NCBI GenBank assembly: GCA_017848965.1
Contig: JAFIHA010000027.1
Coordinates: forward strand, 162,493-226,492
DNA from: Dechloromonas aromatica (nom. nud.)
GTDB taxonomy: Bacteria > Pseudomonadota > Gammaproteobacteria > Burkholderiales > Rhodocyclaceae
DNA: 64,000 bases
Direction of reading: 5' to 3'
The position numbers and the translations under genes are program-made. The notes below the pieces were generated by a model that saw only the letters and a list, made by a program, of their open reading frames with translations, was not told the DNA's origin and made no database searches. Below, piece by piece: positions 44,199 to 55,207 of the stretch (position 1 is its first letter; each line of letters opens with the position of its first letter).

Positions 44199-45242
44199 TC
44201 AGAAGCGGCGGCCGATGGTGAAACTGCCGTATACCGGCCGCTCGCGCTGACCATCGAATTCGCGGCTGCGGAAATAGCGGGCGAAGGCGAATTTCCATTC
44301 GCCGTAGGTGAAGGCCATGCCGAAGCCGAGATCGGTGACGAACTTGCGCTTGTCCACATGGTGGCTGTCGCGGAAGGTGTTGCCGTCGAGCGTGATGTCG
44401 CGCAACACCCAGCGGCTGTCCAGGTTGATGAACAGGTGTCCGCCCCAGGCCTGCTCGCCGCCGCCGCGCGGCGCCGCGTTTTCGCCGGCCGGGCGCAGCG
44501 GCGCGCTGCCGAAATCGTCCGGCAGATGCCAGCCGAGCCGCCATTCGAAACCGGCGTTGGCATGCGTGCCGAAATTGCCCAGCGCGCCGCCCCAGTGCAG
44601 GATCAGGTCGTGATCGAGATCGCCGGCCAGCGGTGCGTAGTCGAACTTGCGCAGACGCTCGTGGATGAACTGGAACACCGGCTCGTTGTGCAACTGATTG
44701 TCCCAGCCGCGAAAGCGGCTGACGCCGATCAAGTGGTGCCAGGCGTCCTGGACCTCGTGACCTAACGCCGCCGGACCGACGACGCCGAGGCGCAGGTGGC
44801 TGGCGCGCAGGCTGTCGCCGTCGCGCGCGTTGTAGCCGACGCTGAAGAGCAAGGCCGCGGCGTAGGGCCGGTCGTCGGCGATCACCGTGCGCGGCAGCTT
44901 GTCGGCCGGGGTATACAAGGCCTGCTGCACGGCGACCACCATGTTGCGCTGCTCGTAGGCGCCCGGCTGCAGCCAGTCGAGATAGCGGTTGAGCGCGCGG
45001 GCCGGCGGCGACAGACAGGGATCGCCCACATAATCGGCAATGTTCGGCGACACCGCGGTCAGTTGCAGGCCGTTGCTGTAGCCTTGGTCCTGGCCGCGCC
45101 CACCGAACAGGTCGTTATCGACGCGCAGCGCCAGCGACCAGTTGCGCCGCTCCGGGCATTCGTCGGCGGCCGCTGGCATGACCGTCAGCAACGCCGGAAG
45201 CAGCAGCAGAAAACGCGGCAGTGGAGGAATCGACGACGGCAT
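44199..45242 (-). CDS. lpxR: LpxR-family lipid A 3'-O-deacylase
   Basis: LpxR removes the 3'-acyloxyacyl chain from lipid A in the outer membrane, altering surface charge and immune recognition. The 347-residue precursor has a signal peptide (RFLLLLPALLTVMPAAA), then LALRVDNDLFGGRGQDQGYSNGL containing the Asn-Asp and Ser positions of the active site, RPYAAALLFSVGY, and EVQDAWHHLIG with the expected Gln and His. It ends in phenylalanine (TIGRRF), as for a barrel protein. The start at 45242 was chosen by the signal peptide; the frame is open far upstream by chance. Confidence 0.88.
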   Translation of the reverse strand: MPSSIPPLPRFLLLLPALLTVMPAAADECPERRNWSLALRVDNDLFGGRGQDQGYSNGLQLTAVSPNIADYVGDPCLSPPARALNRYLDWLQPGAYEQRNMVVAVQQALYTPADKLPRTVIADDRPYAAALLFSVGYNARDGDSLRASHLRLGVVGPAALGHEVQDAWHHLIGVSRFRGWDNQLHNEPVFQFIHERLRKFDYAPLAGDLDHDLILHWGGALGNFGTHANAGFEWRLGWHLPDDFGSAPLRPAGENAAPRGGGEQAWGGHLFINLDSRWVLRDITLDGNTFRDSHHVDKRKFVTDLGFGMAFTYGEWKFAFARYFRSREFDGQRERPVYGSFTIGRRF

Positions 45243-45383
45243 CGGAAGGTCCGGTGAAGGAACGCCCCGATGATAACCGCCCTTTTGCGCCGCATGCCAC
45301 CAGCCGCCGGGCAACGCAGCGGAACGACCCCGGGTCGTCCGGTTTGGGCGATAATCGCGCCTTTCGACAGCTCCTGTAAGCCA

Positions 45384-46571
45384 GTGAATCCCCACCTCGC
45401 CCAACTCCAGCCTTACCCATTCGAAAAGCTGCGCGCGCTGTTCGCCGGTGTCACCCCCGACCCGCAATACCGGGAAATCAAGCTGTCGATCGGCGAGCCG
45501 CAGCACGCGACGCCGCAGTTCATCATGGACGCGCTGCACGCCAACCTGCGCGGCCTCGCCAACTACCCGACGACGCAGGGCATCCCGGCGCTGCGCCAGG
45601 CGATCGCCGCCTGGTGCGGCCGCCGCTACGACATCGCGCTCGATCCGGAAAGCGAAATCCTGCCGGTCAATGGCTCGCGCGAAGCGCTGTTCTCCTTCGC
45701 CCAGGCCCTGATCGACCCGAGCCGGGGCAGCCCGATCGTCGTCAGCCCCAATCCCTTCTACCAGATCTATGAAGGCGCGGCCTACCTGGCCGGCGCCGAG
45801 CCGCGCTTCCTGAACAACCTGCCCGAGAACGGCTTCGCCTTCGACTACGACCAGTTGACGCCCGCCGAATGGGCGCGCGTGCAGCTGTTTTACGTTTGCT
45901 CGCCGGGCAACCCGACCGGCAAGGTATTGTCGCTCGCCGACTGGAAGACGCTGTTCGCCTTGTCCGACAAGTACGGTTTCGTCATCGCCTCCGACGAATG
46001 CTATTCGGAAATTTATTTCGACGAAGCCAACCCGCCGATTGGCGGCCTGCAGGCGGCGAAGCTGCTCGGCCGCAATTTCGACCGGCTGGTGATGTTCTCC
46101 AGCCTGTCGAAACGTTCCAACGTGCCCGGCATGCGTTCCGGCTTCGTCGCCGGCGATGCGAAGCTGCTCAAGGCTTTCCTGCTGTATCGCACCTACCACG
46201 GCTGCGCCATGGCGCCCCCGGTGCAGGCCGCCTCGGTCGCCGCCTGGAACGACGAGGCGCACGTGCTCGACAACCGCAACCAGTACCGCGAGAAATTCGC
46301 CGCCTGCACGCCGCTGATCGCCTCGGCGCTCGGCACCGCCATGCCGGACGCAAGTTTTTATCTTTGGGCGAAAACGCCAATTGCCGATAGCGAATTCGCC
46401 CGCGGCCTGCTCGAACACTATAATGTCGTAGTCCTGCCCGGCTGTTTCCTTGCCCGCGATTCCCAGGGCGTCAACCCGGGTGCCGGTTTCGTCCGCATCG
46501 CCCTGGTCGCCGGCCTGGAGGAATGCCTGGAAGCCAGCCGCCGCATCGTTCAATTCACACAACAACTGTAA
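45384..46571 (+). CDS. dapC: succinyldiaminopimelate transaminase
   Basis: DapC aminates N-succinyl-2-amino-6-ketopimelate in lysine and peptidoglycan precursor synthesis. The 395-residue fold-type I aminotransferase begins at a GTG (MNPHLAQLQPYPFEKL). Visible features are IGEPQHATPQ, SPNPFYQIYEG, CSPGNPTGKVLS, ASDECYSEIYFDE and the PLP lysine in SSLSKRSNVPGMRSGF. The GTG start gives the family length and follows a CTCCTGTAAG region with no strong site. dapD follows after 18 bases. Confidence 0.93.
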   Translation: MNPHLAQLQPYPFEKLRALFAGVTPDPQYREIKLSIGEPQHATPQFIMDALHANLRGLANYPTTQGIPALRQAIAAWCGRRYDIALDPESEILPVNGSREALFSFAQALIDPSRGSPIVVSPNPFYQIYEGAAYLAGAEPRFLNNLPENGFAFDYDQLTPAEWARVQLFYVCSPGNPTGKVLSLADWKTLFALSDKYGFVIASDECYSEIYFDEANPPIGGLQAAKLLGRNFDRLVMFSSLSKRSNVPGMRSGFVAGDAKLLKAFLLYRTYHGCAMAPPVQAASVAAWNDEAHVLDNRNQYREKFAACTPLIASALGTAMPDASFYLWAKTPIADSEFARGLLEHYNVVVLPGCFLARDSQGVNPGAGFVRIALVAGLEECLEASRRIVQFTQQL

Positions 46572-46589
46572 CCAAGAGAGACCCGCCAA

Positions 46590-47405
46590 ATGACTCATCC
46601 CCTGCAAGCCACCATTGACGAACTCTGGGAAAAGCGTACCGAGCTGACTACCCAATCGACCGACGCGATCAAGATCATCGAATCCGTGATCGGCGATCTC
46701 GACAGCGGCAAACTGCGCGTCGCCGAGAAGGTGGATGGCGAATGGGTGGTCAGCCAGTGGGCCAAGAAGGCCGTGCTGCTCTCCTTCCGCACCCGCGACA
46801 ATCGCGTCCAGCAGGCCGGCGACGTCAATTTCTACGACAAGGTCGATACCAAGTTCCAGGGCTGGAGCGAGGAGCAGTTCAAGGCCGGCGGCTTCCGCGT
46901 CGTGCCCGGTGCCTTCGCGCGCAAGGGTTCGCACATTGCGAAGAACGTCGTGTTGATGCCTTCCTTCGTCAATATCGGCGCTTTCGTCGATGAAGGCACG
47001 ATGGTCGACACCTGGGCCACCGTCGGTTCCTGCGCGCAGATCGGCAAGAACGTGCACCTCTCCGGCGGCGTCGGCATCGGCGGCGTGCTCGAACCGATCC
47101 AGGCCGGCCCGGTGATCATCGAAGACAACTGCTTCATCGGCGCCCGCTCGGAAGTCGTCGAAGGCGTCGTCGTCGGCGAGAACTCGGTGATTTCGATGGG
47201 CGTGTACATCGGCCAGAGCACGCCGATCTACGACCGCGAGACCGGTGAAATCAGCTACGGCAAGATCCCGCCGGGCTCGGTCGTGATCTCCGGCTCGCTA
47301 CCCAAGGACAACGGTCGCTACAGCCTGTACGCGGCGATCATCGTCAAGAAGGTCGACGCCCAGACGCGCTCGAAGACCAGCATCAACGAACTGTTGCGCG
47401 CCTAA
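46590..47405 (+). CDS. dapD: tetrahydrodipicolinate N-succinyltransferase
   Basis: DapD transfers succinyl from CoA to tetrahydrodipicolinate. The 271-residue hexapeptide-repeat protein carries [18 protein letters not shown], the catalytic-region Asp/Glu in [36 protein letters not shown] and the C-terminal [20 protein letters not shown]. It is preceded by AGAGAGA and lies between dapC and pilU. Confidence 0.98.
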   Translation: MTHPLQATIDELWEKRTELTTQSTDAIKIIESVIGDLDSGKLRVAEKVDGEWVVSQWAKKAVLLSFRTRDNRVQQAGDVNFYDKVDTKFQGWSEEQFKAGGFRVVPGAFARKGSHIAKNVVLMPSFVNIGAFVDEGTMVDTWATVGSCAQIGKNVHLSGGVGIGGVLEPIQAGPVIIEDNCFIGARSEVVEGVVVGENSVISMGVYIGQSTPIYDRETGEISYGKIPPGSVVISGSLPKDNGRYSLYAAIIVKKVDAQTRSKTSINELLRA

Positions 47406-47432
47406 TTACCCTTTCGCGAAAGAGGTCTTGCC

Positions 47433-50643
<3,211 letters not shown>

Positions 50644-50666
50644 GCGGAGATGAAAGGAGTCTGCTG

Positions 50667-51239
50667 ATGCCAACTTGCTGGATCATTGCCGGCCCCGATG
50701 GCGCCGGCAAGACTACCTTTGCCTTGAAATATCTCCCCTTGGTCGCCAAGTGCTCGCGATTTGTTAATGCCGATCTGATCGCAGCAGGCTTGTCACCACT
50801 CGCACCTGAGCAGGAATTGGTCAGTGCCAGTCGAATTTTCCTCAGCGAGATTGAACAGAACATTACCGCTGGCTCAGACTTTGCCTTTGAAACCACGCTT
50901 TCCGGACGTTGCTATCTGAGGCTGATACAACGCCTGCGAGCAACCGGATGGCAGGTGGAACTGATCTATCTCGCTTTACCCAATCTGGAAGTATCACGCC
51001 AGCGTGTCGCAGAACGAGTCGCTCACGGTGGGCATAACATTCCTGGCAAAGCAATTGAGCGCCGTTTTTCGCGTAGCTTGGGTAACCTCTTCAACGAGTT
51101 TTCTGCTGCCGTGGATAACTGCCGCTGCTTTCTGAACGATGGACCCAGTCCGCAACTCGTTTTTGAACAACGCGGCGATTTCCGCTATATCGTTAACCAA
51201 GTGCTTTACCAACACCTACTCCAAGAGACCAAGCGATGA
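50667..51239 (+). CDS. zeta-toxin-like P-loop kinase
   Basis: The 190-residue product has a Walker A loop near the start ([17 protein letters not shown]), [12 protein letters not shown], the [10 protein letters not shown] segment with conserved Glu and Thr, [28 protein letters not shown] and a following Arg pair. This matches small chromosomal zeta-toxin-family kinases; the classical zeta toxin phosphorylates UDP-GlcNAc, but the substrate here is unproven. A GAAAGGAG site precedes the ATG. Base composition is clearly less GC-rich than flanking genes, which suggests acquisition. It is coupled to a 65-residue partner by an ATGA overlap. Confidence 0.85.
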   Translation: MPTCWIIAGPDGAGKTTFALKYLPLVAKCSRFVNADLIAAGLSPLAPEQELVSASRIFLSEIEQNITAGSDFAFETTLSGRCYLRLIQRLRATGWQVELIYLALPNLEVSRQRVAERVAHGGHNIPGKAIERRFSRSLGNLFNEFSAAVDNCRCFLNDGPSPQLVFEQRGDFRYIVNQVLYQHLLQETKR

Positions 51240-51433
51240 CCATCGTTCCATCACAGCCTTCCGATCAAGCCAAGGCAATACTGGAATCGCTGCGCCTGGC
51301 AGTTCACGAAACGCTTGAACGCAAGCAACGTCTCGGTCAGTACGCAGTCATCTGGGAAGATGGCGAGTTACGCCTCATCGGCGCCGAGTCGGATCACGCC
51401 GCCCCCAAGGCAATGGCTCATAGCAATCGCTGA
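51236..51433 (+). CDS. small partner of the zeta-like kinase (putative antitoxin)
   Basis: A 65-residue protein with an N-terminal helix ([29 protein letters not shown]) and a short basic/polar tail. The [16 protein letters not shown] block resembles small proteins found next to zeta-like kinases. The start overlaps the kinase stop (ATGA). An antitoxin role is inferred from coupling and size only; the order toxin then antitoxin is reversed from the classical epsilon-zeta operon. Confidence 0.6.
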   Translation: MTIVPSQPSDQAKAILESLRLAVHETLERKQRLGQYAVIWEDGELRLIGAESDHAAPKAMAHSNR

Positions 51434-51436
51434 CCC

Positions 51437-52309
51437 TTGCCAGAAAAACTCTACGAACTCCCCAGCCCGTTCGAGATCGAGACCGGCACAGTGCTGATGC
51501 TCGAACCGGCCTGGGCGCGGGCCGGCGAACTGCGCTCCCAGTTGCTCGACGAAAGCTACCCGAAGCCCTTCGTCATCGACGACGGCAAGTCGCGCTACCT
51601 CTACTTCAACGTCCGCCTGATGCAGAGCGAGATGACGCTGAAGGCACCGCACGACCTGGCGTTACGCTACACGCAGAAGATGATGGGCTTCCTGCTCTTT
51701 CATCCGCGGCCCAAGCGCATCGCGCTGATCGGCCTGGGCGGCGGCTCGATCGTCAAGTTCTGCCACCGCCGCCTGCCCGGCGTGCGCATCACCGCGGTCG
51801 AACTCGACCCCGACGTGATCGCGCTGCGCGATGCCTTCTTCGTGCCGCCGGACGACGAACGCCTGCAGATCATCGAAGGCGACGGCGCCGAATTCATCGA
51901 GCACACCGAAAAAGGCATCGACGCGCTGCTGGTCGACGCCTTCGACCACACCGGCTTCGCCCCGGCGCTGGCCAACCGCGAGTTCTTCGAGAACGCCTTC
52001 GCCAAACTCTCCGGTGACGGCGTGCTGGTGGTCAACCTGGCCGGCGACAAGGAGACCTACGCCGGGCTGATCGGCGAGGTGATGCATGTTTTCGACGACC
52101 AGGTGATCGTCATCTCGGTACCCGATGATGGCAACCACATCCTCTACGCGTTCAAGGAAAAGTACTTCGAACCGCGCTGGCGCTGGCTGCACAACCACGC
52201 CAAGGAGTTGCGCGCGCGCCTCGGCCTCGATTTCCCGGCCTTCACGCAGAAGATGGAACGCTCGGCCAAGCTCGGCTTCGCCAGGCGCGAGGCGATCCGC
52301 GGCCGGTAA
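51437..52309 (+). CDS. spermidine-synthase-like (polyamine aminopropyltransferase fold) protein
   Basis: The 290-residue product carries the family core: YLYFN strand, IALIGLGGGSIVKFCHRRLP (motif I), ITAVELDPDVIALRDAFF, and a later LLVDAFDHTG where true spermidine synthases have the catalytic Asp. Such short proteobacterial homologues are often not true spermidine synthases. No ATG lies near the start; a TTG at 51437, three bases after the small partner gene, gives the longest form. The original start may have been lost when the low-GC pair inserted upstream. Confidence 0.8.
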   Translation: MPEKLYELPSPFEIETGTVLMLEPAWARAGELRSQLLDESYPKPFVIDDGKSRYLYFNVRLMQSEMTLKAPHDLALRYTQKMMGFLLFHPRPKRIALIGLGGGSIVKFCHRRLPGVRITAVELDPDVIALRDAFFVPPDDERLQIIEGDGAEFIEHTEKGIDALLVDAFDHTGFAPALANREFFENAFAKLSGDGVLVVNLAGDKETYAGLIGEVMHVFDDQVIVISVPDDGNHILYAFKEKYFEPRWRWLHNHAKELRARLGLDFPAFTQKMERSAKLGFARREAIRGR

Positions 52310-52386
52310 GGCGGTTCGTCGCCGCCACATCGGCGCTGGCATGCCGTTTGCAAATACTCCGCATCAATGACAGCGGAGCACGCCAA

Positions 52387-53007
52387 ATGATCGTCACCGG
52401 CATCAATTCCCTTTCCAGCGCCTGGCAATCCGGAAAAATCGCCGACGCCGGGCGGCAAATCGCTGCCGCCACCCCGGCAACGCTTGCCGAAAAAGTCAGC
52501 ATCTCCAGCGCCGCCCGCGCGCTGCTCGCCGGTGATGCCGAGGTCGAAGCACGGCTGAGCCAGATCAAAAACAAACCTGCCGTTGAACGAAGCGCCGCCG
52601 ACACCGAATACCTGCTGGCCAACGACAAGCGCCTGGCCGAAATCCGCGCCAAGGACCCGCAAACCCTGACCGCCGATGAAATCGATTACACGCAGAAGGC
52701 CGGCGGCTTCGTGAATACCATGGCCAATCTGTCGCCAGCCGAGAAGGCGCTCTACGACGAGATGGTCGCCGCCGGCAACTACGACGCCGTCGCCGGCATG
52801 AACCTGATCGCACTGGCCCGCCAGGGGATGGGTGGCCAGCAGGTGACGCTGCCCGACGGCAGCAGCTTCGACCCGACGACCACCGAAATCAGTCCGGAAA
52901 ACATCCGCAAGCTGTTCACGGAGATGTTTGTCGATAGCGACGGCTCAAGCGCCAAACGTCTCGCAGCGCTGGCCGGTTACCTTGAGCAGCGCCCGGCGAG
53001 TGCCTGA
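52387..53007 (+). CDS. protein of unknown function
   Basis: I do not recognise this 206-residue protein. It is soluble, with no signal peptide or membrane segment. Visible features are VSISSAARALLAGDAEVEARL near residue 47, a charged helical middle (KRLAEIRAKDPQTLTADEIDYTQKAGGF), LSPAEKALYDEMVAAGNYDAV, and a helical C-terminus. A GGAG site lies 11 bases upstream of ATG 52387. It ends against the convergent pepD gene with no gap. GC and codon use match the host. Confidence 0.75.
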   Translation: MIVTGINSLSSAWQSGKIADAGRQIAAATPATLAEKVSISSAARALLAGDAEVEARLSQIKNKPAVERSAADTEYLLANDKRLAEIRAKDPQTLTADEIDYTQKAGGFVNTMANLSPAEKALYDEMVAAGNYDAVAGMNLIALARQGMGGQQVTLPDGSSFDPTTTEISPENIRKLFTEMFVDSDGSSAKRLAALAGYLEQRPASA

Positions 53008-54465
53008 TCAGGCAGCGGCGATTTCGCCGAGGATCGCCCGCAGCAACTGCCAGCAGCGCTCCACCGACGCCACCTCGACCCGCTCGCCGGGCGCGTGCGC
53101 ACCGTGGATGGTGGGGCCGAAAGAAACGATGTCGAGGCCCAGGTATCTGGCGCCGATCAGCCCGCATTCGAGGCCGGCGTGGATCACCTGGACCTTGGAG
53201 TCGCTGCCGAAATCGCGTTTGAACACCGCCTGGCAGGTGCGCAGCAGCGCCGACTCCGGGTTCGGCCGCCAGCCCGGATACTGGCCGGATTTTTCGGCGG
53301 CGGTGCCGGACAGCGCAAAGAGGCTGACGATCTCGTCGGCGAGCGCGTCGGCGGCGCGGTCGACCAGCGAGCGGACCATGAAATTGCAATAGCCGGCAGC
53401 CGGCGTCAGCTCGACGATGCCGAGGTTGTTCGAGGTTTCGACGACGCCCGCCACCTGCTGGCTGACGCGTTTGACGCCATGCGGTGCGGCGTGCAGCGAG
53501 GCGAGCCAGGTGAATTGTTCCTCGCCGGCCATCACCGCGTCGGCCGTCGCCGTTTCCGCGCCCAGCGTAACGCCGTCGTCGACACCACGCAGCAGTTCGC
53601 TCAGTGCCGCTTGCTGCGTCACCAGCCAGGCATCGAGCCCTGCGGCGTCAGGCAATGCAAGCACGGCGAAGGCCTCGCGCGGCAGCGCGTTGCGCGCCGA
53701 ACCGCCGTGCAGCGAGACCAGCCGGTAAGGCATGACGCCGGCCAGGTCGTGCAGGACACCGACCAGCAGCTTGATCGCGTTGCCGCGTTCCTCGTGGATA
53801 TCGACGCCGGAATGGCCGCCGCGCAAGCCGCGCAGCGCGATCCGGCGCACCGTCCAGCCGGCTGGCAAGGGTTCGGGATCGCCGGCGCGACGGACGTCGA
53901 CGTCGAGCCCACCGGCGCAGCCGAGGTAGAACTCGCCCCAGGCCTCGGTATCGAGGTTGAGCATCAGCGACGCGTCGAGCAGCCCTGGTTCGAGGCCGCG
54001 GGCGCCACCCATGCCGGCTTCCTCATCGACCGTGAGCAGCGCCTCCAGCGGGCCGTGGCGCAGCGTTTCGTCTTCCAGCGCAGCAAGGATCAGCGCCACG
54101 CCAATGCCGTTGTCGGCGCCCAGCGTCGTCTGTCCGGCGACCAGCCAGCCGTCGCGCAGTTCGGGAACGATCGGGTCGCGGGAAAAGTCATGGGCGCTGT
54201 CGGCATTCTTCTGGCAGACCATGTCCAGGTGGGCCTGCAGGACGACGGTTGGGGCGTGCTCGCAGCCCGGCGTCGCCGCTTTCTTCAGGATCAGGTTGCC
54301 AGCACGATCCACCTTGGTCTCCAGCGATTTCTCCCGCGCCCAGGCCAACAGCCTGTCGTGCAGCGCGGCTTCGGCCTTGGAAGCGCGCGGCGTCGCGCAG
54401 AGCGTGGCGAAATGCCGCCAGACGGCAAGCGGCTGCAGGCGGGAGAAAAGTTCGGGCGGCGACAT
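53008..54465 (-). CDS. pepD: aminoacyl-histidine dipeptidase (PepD)
   Basis: PepD cleaves dipeptides such as carnosine-type Xaa-His. The 485-residue M20C protein has the zinc ligands in VLQAHLDMVCQK, TLGADNGIGVALILA, LLTVDEEAGMGGARGL and the late SFGPTIHGAHAPGERV. The start at 54465 (MSPPELFSRLQPL) gives the family length. It is convergent with the unknown gene at 52387 and divergent from the lipid operon. Confidence 0.95.
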   Translation of the reverse strand: MSPPELFSRLQPLAVWRHFATLCATPRASKAEAALHDRLLAWAREKSLETKVDRAGNLILKKAATPGCEHAPTVVLQAHLDMVCQKNADSAHDFSRDPIVPELRDGWLVAGQTTLGADNGIGVALILAALEDETLRHGPLEALLTVDEEAGMGGARGLEPGLLDASLMLNLDTEAWGEFYLGCAGGLDVDVRRAGDPEPLPAGWTVRRIALRGLRGGHSGVDIHEERGNAIKLLVGVLHDLAGVMPYRLVSLHGGSARNALPREAFAVLALPDAAGLDAWLVTQQAALSELLRGVDDGVTLGAETATADAVMAGEEQFTWLASLHAAPHGVKRVSQQVAGVVETSNNLGIVELTPAAGYCNFMVRSLVDRAADALADEIVSLFALSGTAAEKSGQYPGWRPNPESALLRTCQAVFKRDFGSDSKVQVIHAGLECGLIGARYLGLDIVSFGPTIHGAHAPGERVEVASVERCWQLLRAILGEIAAA

Positions 54466-54595
54466 GGGCAAAAATCCGGGCAAAAGTGGCAGCTTAACCA
54501 ATGCCCGGCTGGCGGTGAAGTACGGACGATTAACGAAAAACCATTGTCCTATGCCTTTGACGTACAATCCCGGCGCACTAGCCGGACCTCTTCCG

Positions 54596-55207
54596 ATGAT
54601 CTCGATCTACCAGCTCAAGCCCGCCTTCCAGAACCTGCTGCGCCCGCTCGCCACCCGCCTGGCGCAACTCGGCGTCACCGCCAACGCCGTCACCGTGGCG
54701 GCGATGCTGCTGTCGCTGCTGCTCGGCGGCGTCCTCTACCTGTTCGGCGCGAGCGCACCGCAGCTCTTCCTGCTGCTGCCGGCCTGGATGTTCCTGCGCA
54801 TGGCGCTCAACGCGCTGGACGGCATGCTGGCTCGCGAGTTCGGCCAGCAATCGCCGCTCGGCGCCTACCTCAACGAATTAAGCGACGTCGTCTCCGACGC
54901 CGCGCTCTACCTGCCTTTCGTCCTCGTCCCACCGTTCGGCTGGGCGAGCATCGGCGCCGTCGTCTTCCTCGCCGCGCTCTCCGAGATGGCCGGCGCGCTC
55001 GGCCCGATGGTCGGCGCCCCGCGCCAGTACGACGGCCCGCTCGGCAAGAGCGACCGTGCCTTCCTGTTCGGCTGCCTGGGCTTCTGGCTCGGCCTCGCCG
55101 GCAGCCTGCCGGCAGCCGTTTTCTGGCTGATGCCGCTGGCTGCCGCCGGCATCGCGCTGAACATCGTCAACCGCATCCGCAGCGGCATCGCCGCCATCAC
55201 CCCATGA
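54596..55207 (+). CDS. CDP-alcohol phosphatidyltransferase-family protein, atypical motif
   Basis: These integral-membrane enzymes transfer a phosphatidyl group from CDP-diacylglycerol to an alcohol. The 203-residue protein has about six membrane segments. The family motif DxxDGxxAR...GxxxDxxxD is recognisable as NALDGMLARE...GAYLNELSDVVSD: the second and last Asp remain, but the first and third motif Asp are Asn. An in-frame ATG at 54551 could add 15 residues. First gene of a coupled lipid operon; it overlaps the next by four bases. Acceptor alcohol unknown. Confidence 0.85.
   Translation: MISIYQLKPAFQNLLRPLATRLAQLGVTANAVTVAAMLLSLLLGGVLYLFGASAPQLFLLLPAWMFLRMALNALDGMLAREFGQQSPLGAYLNELSDVVSDAALYLPFVLVPPFGWASIGAVVFLAALSEMAGALGPMVGAPRQYDGPLGKSDRAFLFGCLGFWLGLAGSLPAAVFWLMPLAAAGIALNIVNRIRSGIAAITP

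Noticed and set aside
40920-44765. A 1281-codon open frame on the plus strand opposite smc and lpxR
   Set aside because: It is the antisense of clearly conserved SMC and LpxR frames; composition is Leu/Arg/Gln-rich shadow sequence with no domain. High GC leaves long antisense frames open.
44199-47057. A 952-codon frame extending lpxR upstream across dapC and into dapD
   Set aside because: Only the last 347 codons (from a signal peptide at 45242) are protein-like; the rest is antisense to dapC and dapD.
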